A DNA stretch of 64,000 bases from Puccinellia tenuiflora (Eukaryota > Streptophyta > Magnoliopsida > Poales > Poaceae). Where the stretch lies: NCBI GenBank assembly GCA_012064385.1, contig QRDG01000398.1:880323-944322 (forward strand). The letters run 5' to 3'. Position numbers and translations under genes: made by a program. The notes below the pieces were generated by a model, which was given only the letters and a program-made list of their open reading frames with translations, had not been told where the DNA came from and made no database searches. Shown one piece after another: positions 32,276 to 43,486 of the stretch (position 1 is the first letter of the stretch; the number at the start of each line of letters is the position of its first letter).

Positions 32276-32304
32276 CTAGCGTTTTCCCTAGTAGAGTAGT
32301 AGTG
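32276..32304 (-). repeat. Right terminal end of element 2
   Basis: GCGTTTTCCCTAGTAG followed by AGTAGTAGTG is the reverse complement of a CACTACTA-type start. The small AG-containing expansion makes the last bases uncertain. Confidence 0.75.
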
Positions 32305-32494
32305 TGTGTGAGACAAGCATATGTATATCATGAATAAAATAATGGTCTACTAACAAATCTGTGTATATTCTTTTCTTTAAAATGTGTGTCTCTTCTATCT
32401 TTAAATATAACTAAAAATATTTAAAAAAAAAGAATAACAAATGTGTGTGTTCTTTCTTTAAATTTAACCAAAAATAAATATTTTTTGAAAAAAA
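32305..32494 (+). repeat. AT-rich spacer with diverged tandem repeat
   Basis: Two diverged copies of AATGTGTGTxTTCTxTCTTTAAAT (~32380 and ~32439) occupy the position of the 84-bp tandem repeat of element 2. No gene is seen. Confidence 0.6.
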
Positions 32495-32570
32495 TTGTGA
32501 GGCAGCTAGGATTCGAACCTGGCTGCCCAAGGTTCCAGGTTCACACAGGCCTAATCATTGGGCTATGTTT
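32495..32570 (-). other. tRNA-like module with A and B boxes, element 3
   Basis: On the minus strand the A-box-like TAGCCCAATGATTAGGC (32549-32565) precedes a perfect B box GGTTCGAATCC (32509-32519). The T arm extends to a ten-pair stem (GGCAGC.AGG / CCT.GCTGCC, one mismatch). There is no acceptor pairing, so it is not a tRNA gene. It is the counterpart of 2606-2690. Confidence 0.65.
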
Positions 32571-32627
32571 TTGTGACTGTGATATAACAGCATAGTCCCA
32601 TTTTTTACCTATCTAGCCACAGAATTA

Positions 32628-32659
32628 TGTGGCGCATCCCTCCGACCGGATGCGCCACA
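32628..32659. promoter_or_regulatory. Internal terminal-motif hairpin upstream of element 3's second gene
   Basis: Perfect 12-bp arms TGTGGCGCATCC / GGATGCGCCACA surround 8 bp. The motif is that of the element's own right end (51597-51740). Confidence 0.75.
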
Positions 32660-32689
32660 GAAATACTGCACTTAGCCATTTAGGCCTCC

Positions 32690-33733
32690 CCTTCCCTTTC
32701 CTTTCTCTTCACCAATTTCTTCTCACGCGCTCCCGAACCATAGCGCCGCCCGCACGCCTCCGCTTGCCCGTCGGCCGCCGTGCTCGTCCCCCGCCCCTAT
32801 CCCTTCCCCCTCGCCCTCTCTCTCCACCACCGTCACTAGAGGAGCCACCCCTATCCCCTCCCTCTTGCCCTCTATCTCCGCCACCACCACCGGAGGAGCA
32901 ACGCCACCGGAGGAGCCGCCTGTGGAGGAGGCGCAGGAGCACGACAAGTACCAGGAGGAGGAGGCTCGCATCCACCACGTCCGCCATCCTCGCGCCTGCG
33001 TCCACCGGCCGTCCTCGCGCTCGCTCCCGGTAAGGCCCCTCCCCTCCTCCTCCTCCATAAATAGCTAGTAGTGCTCATTAGGAAGGAGACTAACATTAAT
33101 AGTGGTAGAAGACTTCTTTTTACATAGGAATAATTAGAGGCTGGAGCAGGCGATGCGTGTTGCAATTACACAAAGTTGTTGGTCCCTTGCAGTTACACAA
33201 AGCAATTTTTGCTTGGTTCCAACTAAAGTGTTTAAATAAGTAAAAATTGAGAATTTTTAACTATCATTTTCCACTAACTATCCCTTTAAACCTGATACCA
33301 TCTAAGTAAAAACTAGTGCCTTGATCGTCTAGATTATTGAGTGATTGATGCCATGGGAATAGCCTACATGTGGTAGTGGTTGATACATTGGAGTATGTCA
33401 CATATACATGGTCATACTTAATAAAGTAGTTTTATATCTGTATATTCCTTAATAGTAGAAAGCATGTCCAGGGGTACCAATTTCCCTTCTTAAACAATGG
33501 GTATGTATATTCAAAACATTTTTGATGCTCTTCAATATTTTACAATCAATCTGGTGCACATACAATCAATTTTTTTTCTTGCGCATATATTTTTATGTGT
33601 TCCTATGCATCATATTTTTTTATAGATACCTGCCCCTTGGAATAAATTTTTTGAATTTTTCACTTGCACTAGCTGGTGACCAGGAGATTTTACAGAGAAC
33701 TAAGTTTTTGCCTCTTTTTAATAAAGTGCAAAC
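32690..33733 (+). other. GC-rich first exon and first intron of element 3's second gene
   Basis: A CT-rich leader and GC-rich exon end at CCCG with donor GTAAGG at 33029. The intron to 33733 is AT-rich and shows no gene. Confidence 0.55.
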
Positions 33734-33927
33734 ATGTTGGCCGACGCGGAGCCCGGCACTTCTAAGCACATGAGTCTCAAAGAAGAAGCCAAAGATGCCA
33801 ACAAGTCGTTCTGGTTTCTATCCCAGGAGTTGGAGGAGGTGGAGGCCGCCACCGGAGTTGCTAGTGGCGACCGTGCCGACGATAAGCAAGAGGGTCGGGA
33901 GGACGACGCCGAAACCAGCTTTGAAGG
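33734..33927 (+). pseudogene. TNPA/Ulp1-like gene of element 3, start of coding region
   Basis: From ATG 33734 the frame encodes an acidic N-terminus (ADAEPGTSK, then Asp/Glu-rich) equivalent to 27020-27200 of element 2. It is cut by the solo LTR at 33928. Confidence 0.7.
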
Positions 33928-35169
33928 TGATACGTCTCAAATGTATCTATAATTTTTGAGTGATCCATGCTAGTTTTGTGATATTGTCACATGTTTTTAC
34001 TGTCAATTATATCATTTTTATGCATTTTGTCTGACTAACCTATTGACAAGATGCCCAGTGTCAGTCCCCTGTTTTTGCTGTCTTTTTGTTTCAGAAATTT
34101 ACTTCTAGACATATTCTCGGATCGCGTTGGAAATTTACGGGGAATTTTTATTTGCCACGATGAAGTACCAGCCCGAAGGAGAGCTGGAGGGGAGGCCCAC
34201 AGGGCAGGGGCGCCCCTGTCACAGTCTAGGGGCCACCCGCGGGTGGGGCCCGCCCCTACCCGTGGTACCTCGCCTCGGCCCCCTCCGACGCCCATAAATT
34301 TCCATCAACCCTAAAAGCGTGGAGGCAGCCATTATTTTCCAGAAACACGACCCCGACGCGCCGTCACCGAAAACCCTAGTTCGGGGTCCAATCTGAAGCT
34401 GATCCTGGCACTCTGCCGGAGGGGAGATCGATCCCGGAGGGCTCTTCATCGCCATGCCATCCTCTGGGATGAGTTGTGAGTAGTCTCACCTTGGACTACG
34501 GGTCCATGGCAGTAGCTAGTCGGTAGTCTCTCTCTCTTGTGCTTCATGTCATATGATCTTGTGAGCTGCCTAACATGATCAGGATCGATTATTGTAATGC
34601 TATGTGATGTGTTTGCTAGGATCCGATGGATTATGAAGTTATGTTCAGATTGTGCATGATTCTTATATGAGTTATTTACGTTCTTGCATGCTCTCCGATG
34701 TGTGTAGTTATTTTGGCCAAGTGATTGTGTGTATCTCTAAGAGAGGGTAGTTATGCTAGATAGTGGGTTCATGCCCCCTTTTGTTCCTGGGCACGAGTGA
34801 CAGAAACGTCTAAGGGCGAGGGTGTGCTATTGCTACTAAGGGTAAAATAGCGGTGTTATGTCTCTTTTGATATTAGTATTGCTTACTTCACGCACATTAC
34901 TTAATGCAATTGTCTGTTGCTTGCAACTTAATACCGTTTGGTGACAGGCTGGATAGCGATCCCACGGTGGACTTTTTAGACAAAGACGCAGTTGGACTCA
35001 ACAGTCTTTGTTCCTTGTCGTGATGCCTCCATAAATATTATCATGTCCTTTATGTCATAGCCAAATTGGGTTTGTGTCATGATCTTGTCAATTGCCTAGC
35101 TGTAATTCGTTCACCCATCACATGCATATTTTATTTACTTGAGAGACTACACTAGTGAACTCATGGCCA
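33928..35169 (+). mobile_element. Solo LTR (TGATACGTCTC type)
   Basis: It begins TGATACGTCTCAAATGTATC and ends about CATGGCCA. Its layout is typical of a common Triticeae LTR: AT-rich start, GC-rich leader after ACGCCCATAAATT, long AT tail with GCTGGATAGCGATC. No partner LTR or interior is present, so recombination left a single LTR. Flanks GAAGG and TGAGG match only partly as a target duplication, so the right border is approximate. Confidence 0.7.
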
Positions 35170-35940
35170 TGAGGATGACACCACCACTGACGGCGGCGAC
35201 CGCACAGATGGTGGTAGCGGCGGCAACCGACCTCTCAGAAGTAGGATAAGAATCAAAGGAGGGATAGGACGCCGCAAGTGCTCGCCAACGTCACAGACGA
35301 GTTCACTGAGGTCATGCCTAGTGGACTACAGGTGGTGCCTAAGGAGATTGCCAAAGGGTACAACATGCAACTAGGGTGCATTATTGGGGAAAGCATGTCG
35401 ATCAACACGAAGGACCTCAGAAGCAAGGCCAATGAGGCTTTGGTCCAAAACCTCCTCAAGAAGCTTCACCAATAATACATGTTCCTGGAGCCGTTCAACA
35501 AAAAGGTGGATAGTTTAGCCATCGCGAAGATGAGCACCGCCTTGAGCAGCTAGAAATCTCGAGTGAAGAAGAAGATTGAGAAGGGTGACAGCTGGGAGAA
35601 GATAAGTACGTAGCAAAGAGCCGATGCTCGACAAAGAAGAGTTCGAGGCATTCAAGTCGTCCTTAAGCTCTGATGAGGATAAAAACGGACAAAGTGGGGG
35701 AATGAAATGCAGGACCTGAACATAGATAACCACCTTTGCGGAAGTGGCGGTTACCGAGGAAAACAGCCCATTTGGGACAAGGAGGACGCCGAGATTGCAC
35801 GTTTGGGAAAAGACAACCCGTGGGAAAAAATCACGGACGAGCAGGTGAGGAACTTTGTCCAGTCCCGCTACTATCTGAAATGGACGACGGGGGAATTCGT
35901 TACCGACGATCAAGATGTGAAGGACTTCGAGAAAGTGCTG
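35170..35940 (+). pseudogene. TNPA/Ulp1-like gene of element 3, rest of first coding exon (broken)
   Basis: It is homologous to 27200-27997 but has frameshifts and stops (for example after KKLHQ at 35473-35475). 35707-35940 is open again with LCGSGGYRGKQPIWDKEDA, the TNPA-like block. A splice donor GTAAGG follows at 35941. Confidence 0.8.
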
Positions 35941-36047
35941 GTAAGGAATTTAATTACCATGGATATCTGAAAGTCCATTGTGTTGATCTAATTAGATAAT
36001 GAAGCCAAATTTCTAAATGGGTTCACCTTAATTTCCTTTGTCTGCAG

Positions 36048-36697
36048 GAAGAAGAGTTGAAGGTTGACGCTGAGGACGGCTCGTCATCCTAGGGGTTGAC
36101 GGAGCCGTGGGACACGACTTTAAATAGGGCAACGAACATTTACAAGAATAGGGACAATTCGGCCCCGCCGATGTCAGCTGGCCGTGTGTCCGGCTTTGGT
36201 ACGAGCATGAAGTTCCTCGAGTACTACAACTCAGACGCCGAGACGAGCAAGAAGAGGAGGAAGACGACTAGGGATAATCGAGGTTGTGGAGCTGAGGAAG
36301 AAGGTGGAGTCACTAGAGCAGGAAAAAGTGGACTCTAGCACGGTGGACAGGTTAGTGGACAAGAATATCCGGGCAATCTTCCCCTGGGTTGATGGAGGGG
36401 TTAGCTGCTTGGAATACGGGAGGTCGACAGGGGCCGATACACATGCCCAGCTTCACCAGTAGCAACTCGTGCATAAACCAGAACGTGTCGCCAGACCTGG
36501 TGGCCCCGCTGCCCAACGCCGCAGCGCAGCCGCCGCTCCATTTGGTCACACTGATGCCCCATATCGCCGAATATACCGAGGCGCAGCCGACGCCGGCGGC
36601 GTTTGATGATGCACCCAAGCGGCCGGAGAATGATAGGCCGGCCGCCGGCACCGGCGCCCTTGTCTCGACATTAGCCGAGCTCAACGCCATCACCAAG
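36048..36697 (+). pseudogene. TNPA/Ulp1-like gene of element 3, second coding exon (broken)
   Basis: It opens after the acceptor TCTGCAG and has an early TAG after EDGSSS. WDTTLNRATNIYKN and SAGRVSGFG match element 2, a frameshift occurs near 36290-36390, and the exon ends in ALVSTLAELNAITK with donor GTAACT, just as in element 2. Confidence 0.8.
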
Positions 36698-36783
36698 GTA
36701 ACTAATTAGTTAGTCCGCATCATCTTCTTTAACTATGCCTTTGATGACTGCCATCTCACGATGCCCAACATCTTTTGACTCAG

Positions 36784-36860
36784 GACATGCCTTGCATATA
36801 TACTCCTGCATAGGGTGGTGGCCAGCGGCGAGTTGAAGGAAGTTGCTCAGGGTACTGTCG
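36784..36860 (+). pseudogene. TNPA/Ulp1-like gene of element 3, third exon left of retrotransposon B
   Basis: The 5' part of the exon homologous to 28803-28880, with a stop after DMPCIYTPA. It ends at the TGTCG target site of retrotransposon B and resumes at 49342. Confidence 0.75.
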
Positions 36861-39800
36861 TGTGGCACCCCCCTCTGACACATATCGCCAGAGAGGTGGT
36901 CGCCCCGTGCGCCAGCCCAGGATATCTGGACGCACGTTACGACAATGCAACATAGCGATAATATCATTACACAATCAGGCCCAACGGGCTACAAATGGTT
37001 TACAAGGCCATCAAGGCATGACGAAATATCAAGCCAAGCATGGCTCAGGACAGAGTTTAACTGGCAGCGGAAGACGGCTATGGCAACGGCTTGGAGCGGC
37101 TCCACTCCACAGGCATCTGGCTGGGCTACTGATCCTAGCACGCTCCTGCTCCAAATCCTCGCTAAGGTGGAAGATGAATCCTCGCCAAAATCTGGCCACA
37201 ATCACAAGGCCCGTGAGTACATTATTATGCACTCAGCAAGTATTTCCCCTTACTACAAACAATTCAACAATCATGCAGCAAGATATACATTTGAAATAAC
37301 TTCTACACATGGCAAGAGTCTACTCTAGGTACATGGCATAAAAGTAGCATGGCATCACAAGCAAAACATGGCATAAGCAAACAATGGGGTATTACCAGTG
37401 TAGAGTCCAAGCCAGGTGGGGTTGGATCGTGCACCGGCAATCACACAACGAGCTTACCTGTGATGAGGAGACGAGTGTACCCGTTGGTAAATAACACAAC
37501 CAATCATATCACCACAGCTAGGCTCACTGGCCTTTAGCCTCACGAGGCTAATCTCATCTGTCACCACTGCTAGGCCCACTGGCCTTATCATATTTCCTTG
37601 TCTCAAGTAACGTTCCCTGCACCATCTTATTGTTTATTAAATGAGGTCAGGTCGTTCATCACTTCTTTCAAACATATCTTAAGTTAAACCTCCGGACACG
37701 ACAAAGACACACAGTGTGACCGACACTGAACTGTTGTTCCATATCCCAGGAACAGGGCTAGCTTGCTAGGTTGAGACTCTCGAGAGTTTGCAGTTACCAC
37801 TCATCTAAATGCACCTTACTTAGCTAAGGCAAGATACAAATACATAACCATTCACACTACCAGGACACTCCTTGAATAACTACCGACTTACCACTCGGGC
37901 TAAGTCTTATGACGAAGTGAATCCGGCACGTCCCCAACGAATGAGCAACGCCTAGCTCCGGAACCTTCGCAAGACTAGCCCCGACCACAACTATGCAGTA
38001 ACCGACTAGACTTGCCAAGAGGGTAGCATCCAAGGAGGCTTGATAGGTTACATAGGTTAGGGCTCTCCCATTTGGGGCTACAGTGGTAGTGCGTTCAAGG
38101 GTTCAGATTAGTGGCACTATGAATATACCTCATCGTTGTTTGGAGGGGTGTTCCTTTTAATCAAGTTTTAGCATTCACATGCCCAACCAACAAAGGATTA
38201 GTTCAGCACAATAATCACAACCCACAAGGCATTAGCAACACAAACAAGCACAAACAACAAAGCCTAGAACATGCCTAACCCTTGCATGAATAAATAACCA
38301 CATCACAATAATAATACCCGGGTGACTGTGGCGGGCAACCCGGCCGGTGTCACACGGGGGTTAGTGTCACAGAATAACAAGAATACCCGGGTGACGGTGG
38401 CGGGCAACCCGGCCGGTGTCACACGGGGGTTAGTGTCACAGAATAATAATAAGCATACCCGGGTGACTGTGGCGGGCAACCCGGCCGGTGTCACACGGGG
38501 GTTAGTGTCACAGAATAATAATAAGCATACCCGGGTGACTGTGGCGGGCAACCCGGCCGGTGTCACACGGGGGTTAGTATAATAATATAGCACAGGCGGA
38601 GTCTGTTACGCATCCGTTCCTCCACGCGCAAGTCTTTGGCGGCGTTATCGTCCGACCGTTGACCAGGAAGTGGGGAGTTGGGCATATAGTCTCCAAAACT
38701 AAACCGAAAATCAATCATGAGAATGAGAGAGCATCCATTCCACTCGAGGGTTCCCTCGACGTGGTGTCAGCAATCTCGGCAAAAAGAACCAAATGGAAAG
38801 TCGGCTCCCAAGCGTCGCAGTCCGGGTGGTCTACGCCAACCTTATTTGACGGAGGGACAAGAAGCAAATAACTCTTTTGGCAAATGCCCCCAACCCCAAG
38901 GATCACGGGCCGACATTTGTCCGCACCTAGCCTCGGCGTTGAAGAAGAAGCAAACAATCAACGCATGTTTTTGTTATTTAGTTGTCAAAGCCACGCAAGT
39001 GCGAGGCGCACAGATAATTCAAACATCGATCTAATGCATACATGGGTGATGAATAAAACATGGCAATAAATAATAGACCGACATAATAAAAATACCAAAT
39101 GCAGACAAATATAACCACTAAGTGTATAACAAAAAACTTTGCGGGACTGCTCATAGCAAGGGGTTAGCTTGCCTTCGACGATCGTCGCCATTTGGTTTGC
39201 CGGTCACGGACGTGACGGTTTAGGGTCTCGGTACTGCCGTCGCGGGAAAACACCTACGCATGTGCATAAGGGTGTTGAGCATACAACCATTTTACAAAAA
39301 TACAAAACCTACACCGCTGGATAGATCCTTTCAAACTATGAATTTACAAATTTGAATCACTCCGATCGGAGTTACGGTTCAGGAGATATCATCGTTTAAA
39401 GTTGCTTACCAGGGAAAAATAAATAAAACAGGACGACGAAAAAAAAACGGCACGGGCCGCAAAAGGGGCCGCGAGCGCGCCACCGAGCTGCTGCGCCTGG
39501 CCGGGCCACTGGCAGGCCGGCCTGCTGCTGCACTGGCTTGCTGGGCTGGAAACGATTCGCTGGGAAAAAAAAAGGAGAAGCAGAGGGGATCGATCCCCTG
39601 GTCGTCCTCCTTCCCGGACACGCACGGGAGCTGGCCGTCGGCGCTGCTGCCGACCGCGGGGAGGGCCGGGGCGGATGCTGGAGACGGGGCAGCCACGCCG
39701 GGCTACGCCGCGGCCGCCGGGGAGGCTCAGGGCCAGGGGGAGGGCGGAGGTTGCCGCCGTGGTCGACGCACGCGTCGGCCATGGCGCGTCCGCGGGAGGC

Positions 39801-41630
39801 GATGGTGCGGCGATGGGGTGGGCCAGGGGCCTCAGCGTCGGCGGGGAGGATGCGGCGACTGGGCGGCTGGCCGGTGGCGGAGGCGGAGCCACCGCGCCCC
39901 CTGCGCCCGAAGGCGGACAAGGCGGACGGGAGGCCCGCGGCGCGCGGCGCGCGGCCACGGGCGGTGACGTCGGCGACGGCTTGAGGCGGTAGAGGCTTGG
40001 CGTGGCCGGCCAAGGCGGCGGCGTGGACTGCGTCGGGGTGGAAGCTGGGGGGGAATGACGCGGTGGTTGTGGGAGGACGTCGAGGTCGACGCGGGCACCC
40101 ACCATGGCGCGGCACGGAAGAGCACCCGCCGCAAGCTCCGGCCGCGGGACGCGTAGGTGGTAGGCGAGGCCGGCCGTGGACGGGTCCGGGGAGGCATGCT
40201 ACGGCCTGGGGAGGAGGAACCGGAGGCGGGGGTCGCCTCCCCGAGCTGGGCCGAACTCACGGGTGTACGGCCATGGTGGCCTCGGAGGCAAAACTTGCGT
40301 GCGCTCCCTCACCTGCGGGCACCGAAAGGAAGAGCAGGGGAGGGGGAAAGGAGAGAAGTGTCTAGGGTGCGCTCGGGCTGCTTGGAGAGGGCTCTATATA
40401 GAGGGGGAGGAGGGGAAGTAGGGGGGTGGCCGGTGCGGCCATTGATGGAGGACGGCCACCGGTGCACCGGCCTTGCTTCAAGGTTTTAAGAGGAGGGGAT
40501 AAGGACGAGGGTGGTGACCTGGACGAACAGGGTGCCACAGGAGAACCACTGTGGTAGAGGGGTTAGGGTTAAGCAGGTTTTGGGTCACGCCCAGCGTGCG
40601 TTCGGGACGTCCAGGGCGCGACGCGAGCGGCATCGTCGCGTTCCCGGTGACTCGGGGCTCGAAACTGAAAAAGGTTTGCACCACTGGGTTCACAAGGACA
40701 AGACCAAGACAACCAAACTAGCCACACTCAAAAACTCCACACTTCGCAACACAAAATTTTCAGAAAACCAAGGGTGCGCCAGGTGTTCGACGAAATGACC
40801 AAGGCCTAGCACATCTCAGAAAAATCCCCAAAATTCATAGTAGGTCAGGATAGGTGTATGTAGTATGTTTGTGAAGTTTGAGCTCAATTGGATGCCTGTA
40901 GGTTGGTAAAATAAATTGGCGTCCGAAAATGCCCTGATGGCATGGGCATGCCAATTGTGTTTATTCAAATGATCTTGACCTGATATTCTGGATATGTGGT
41001 CATATAAGGGAGTTGGTCAATCAGGCAAAGTGGCAATGCCAAATGAATTTTGTAGCTAGGGGTTGCTTTGGAAATCACAATTAGGCATAATTAGGGCATT
41101 ACAAAGGAAGTACCTCAAATATTGCTCAAATGAGGTTGGACCAATGGAGTGAAATGTTCAGGAGGCCAAATCATGCACCTCACAAAAATTTCAGAATTCT
41201 TGGATGAGTGGAAGGTGTCTAGATGATTTCTGAATTGGAAGTGGCATAATGGAGAATATGGATAAACTTGGAAATATTGCATTGGAGTATGCAATATTTT
41301 TGCATGGATTGTCTTTGTAGGAGGAGGGGAGTCTCTGGTATTTTTAGTGGAATTTCTCCGGCTATGAAAATAGGCTTCCCTTTGGTAGGTGGAGAGAAGG
41401 GTTTTAAAGGTTCGATAATTAGGGCTAGGGTTTTCGAGGGAAAACCTGAGCACCAAGCTTACCACGGGTGTTGGAGGGGTTCATGGATCACCGGGAAAAT
41501 TTTGAGAGAGCAATTCCAAAGTCAAATCATCCTCAAAAGATTTGAAGAAACATTTAGGAATAGAGGAAAAAGTTTTTCAGGTGTTAGAAAACACCGCTAA
41601 AATTTAGGGACGAATTTTCGGGGTGTTACA
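36861..41630 (-). repeat. 3' LTR of retrotransposon B
   Basis: 4,770 bp. Contains four tandem 69-72-bp units (38317-38577) and a TATATA box near 40394 on the minus strand. The GC-rich part (39400-40400) gives long chance frames on both strands. Confidence 0.95.
38317..38577. repeat. Four tandem 69-72-bp units in the LTR of retrotransposon B
   Basis: Each unit begins CCCGGGTGACTGTGGCGGGC. The same array is at 46021-46281 in the other LTR. Confidence 0.93.
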
Positions 41631-41667
41631 AACCTTCCCCCCTTAAAAGAATCTCGTCCCGAGATTC
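41631..41667 (-). other. Polypurine tract and conserved hairpin of retrotransposon B
   Basis: On the minus strand GAATCTCGGGACGAGATTC (41649-41667) is followed by TTTTAAGGGGGGAAGG and the LTR. The hairpin is the same as in retrotransposon A. Confidence 0.85.
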
Positions 41668-42555
41668 GGAGACTAATAGAGATCCCCGGGGTTATACAAG
41701 GTATTTCTTGTATGGTTTAATCTACCCCTATATTTAAAATATTAAAACTTTTTCTACCAAATATTAGAGCTTATTACTCAAAATGATTAACACTCAGTAT
41801 GCTACTTCTAGCACCCTCGATGCATTCTAAGGATGGCATGGCAGTGGCTCACACAATCACTCAACATAGGTTATTTACTATGGTTAAATAACAAAAATTA
41901 AACCTATGGTTTTTAGTTCAACCCACACAAGCATGGCAAGATTAAACAAGATCCACACACAGATCATCACTTGATAGCCTAGATTTAATTTGGCCGAGAC
42001 ACCACTTAATTTTGCAAAACAAAATGTTGGGGAGATGCTAAACATGCCCCTTCTCTACACTTTTAGAAAAGCTGTATATACCTTTTCAAGTACACACAGG
42101 TTTAGAAAAAGGGAACAGGGTTTCTTTTCAAAAGAAAGCATCCGTTTTGCCAATAATTGACTAACAGACACTGAGGGGTAGGGCCATCCCACAAATTTTT
42201 TGGCAAGATTTTCCTACGAAACGCTGGGGAGACGGGGGAACTGATCTCCTGAGGAAAGGGTAGAGGCACACAGAGGATCATCTTTCTGCTTGCTTACACG
42301 CGGGTCCGGGGTCCATCTGACAGTCTCCTTCTTCCTTTCTATCTTCTTCTTCCTCACAGCATCTTCCCTCGTACCGGGCTGACCCTGAGTGCACGAAGCA
42401 CTCCTCTGCGGCACTGCTGCGCGTGCTGTCCATTGACGCGGCGGCCATCACGGCTTTGGGCACCTTGGTGGTTTCGCGCCAATTGGCCGAGCATGGCGCG
42501 CGATTCTTTTCCTTTCCCGCGTGAGGCTGAGCAGTGTGCGGCATCCGAGCTTGCG
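41668..42555. other. Interior of retrotransposon B without a clear gene
   Basis: No supported coding region is present; small frames are short and lack known motifs. Confidence 0.5.
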
Positions 42556-42557
42556 GC

Positions 42558-42563
42558 TATAAA
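42558..42563 (+). promoter_or_regulatory. TATA box of the antisense gene
   Basis: TATAAA in GCGGCTATAAACGGAGG, 54 bp before an ATG with strong context (GCCACCATGGG). Confidence 0.7.
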
Positions 42564-42611
42564 CGGAGGTCTCTGAAATTCCTTCCACGAGCTTCCTCTT
42601 CCATTGCCACC

Positions 42612-43007
42612 ATGGGTTTCCTTTCAGCCATCTTCGACGAATATTACGCGCACCGAGAGGGAGCGGGATTCTTCAAGCAGCTGTTCGTGATCGTGATCTT
42701 CTGGGTCATGGCTTCGGTGGTGGTGGCACTGCTGTATGCGGCGGTGGTTCTCTTGTTGGTGGCTCTGTACGACTGGTGGTGCGGCACTGGCGGTGATGCT
42801 GCTGCGGTGCCGGCAGTGGGCGAACTGGCGGGGCAGGCTGCGGGCGAGCGGGTGGTGCTGCCGCAGGTGGCTGATGCGGTGGTTCCTTCGGCTGGTGGGC
42901 AGCTGGCGGCTCGGGCCATCCGTCGTCGCTGTCGCGCGGCTCGCGACCCGGCTTCAGGTGAATCACGCTCATCCTCAGGTGATGCCACTGAGCGCGAGAG
43001 GGAGTAG
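42612..43007 (+). CDS. Antisense membrane-protein ORF inside retrotransposon B
   Basis: 131 aa from ATG 42612 to TAG 43005-43007, on the strand opposite to the retrotransposon. It has its own TATA box and a textbook start context, unusual for a chance frame. The N-terminus (GFLSAIFDEYYAHREGAG) is hydrophilic. Residues ~22-58 are strongly hydrophobic (FVIVIFWVMASVVVALLYAA and on), enough for one long or two short membrane spans, ending at YDWW. The tail is Ala/Val-rich and then basic and Ser-rich (RRRCRAARD). I do not recognise the family. Antisense ORFs are known in some plant gypsy lineages, so this may be a conserved accessory gene of this family. It converges with the sense ORF 43487-44206. 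Confidence 0.7.
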   Translation: MGFLSAIFDEYYAHREGAGFFKQLFVIVIFWVMASVVVALLYAAVVLLLVALYDWWCGTGGDAAAVPAVGELAGQAAGERVVLPQVADAVVPSAGGQLAARAIRRRCRAARDPASGESRSSSGDATERERE

Positions 43008-43486
43008 GATTTTCTTCCTGGGGTGCTCTCCTGTATCTGCACTGAGGTGGTGGGAGTGTCGTATGTTGGAGTAGAACTTGTATCCTCTGTTTCTGAAATT
43101 CTCCTTGTGTCCTGAACTCTGTTGATGCATCAAACTTGCCTTTACTGCTGATTTAGATCCAGATTTGCATTTTTGAGATCTTCCCTGAGCTGTCCCAGAT
43201 CTGTTCTTGCAGCAGAGAGAATTGCAGAGGCACTAACACACAGATAGTAGAACTTGCTACTCGGGGAAAATATCATTTTAGAAAGTAATGCTTCACTTTT
43301 ATGGCCCTAAAAACTTGAACCAACATGGAACAATTACTTCAACCATGCCAGCTAACAAGCACACAACGGCTACTAAACATTCGACACAACACCAACACAC
43401 ATACAAGCAAGCATAGCAATTACAAACATTCTCACAAACTCTCAGCTACACCTCATAAGCGCCACTCCGGCTAATCTAAACAGATC
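43008..43486. other. Spacer between convergent genes of retrotransposon B
   Basis: Shared 3' side of the antisense gene and the sense ORF. No further gene is seen. Confidence 0.5.

Larger units (their letters stand above)
1..32304 (+). mobile_element. CACTA element 2 (left end outside window), interrupted by CACTA element 1
   Basis: The right terminus is the inverted-end sequence closing with TAGTG at 32300-32304, preceded by TTTTCCCTAGTAG and by more than ten copies of a GAGGCGCAT motif in both orientations (31988-32275). Gene order on the plus strand is TNP2 transposase, tRNA-like module, motif hairpins, GC-rich first exon, TNPA/Ulp1-like gene, small membrane protein. Element 1 interrupts the first exon at 3062/25554. 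The left end lies before base 1, so the target duplication cannot be checked; the three bases after the right end are TGT. The last bases (CTAGTAGAGTAGTAGTG) look like a slightly expanded CACTACTAG terminus. CACTA superfamily membership is firm from TNP2; the exact end is good to a few bases. Confidence 0.85.

Noticed and set aside
38317..38577. CRISPR-like regular array
   Set aside because: Four direct tandem units without unique spacers, inside a plant LTR and present identically in both LTRs.
39389..40489. Long open frames on both strands (and their copies at 47101-48195)
   Set aside because: They lie in the GC-rich part of the LTRs of retrotransposon B, are open in several frames at once, and have Pro/Arg/Ala-rich low-complexity content without motifs.
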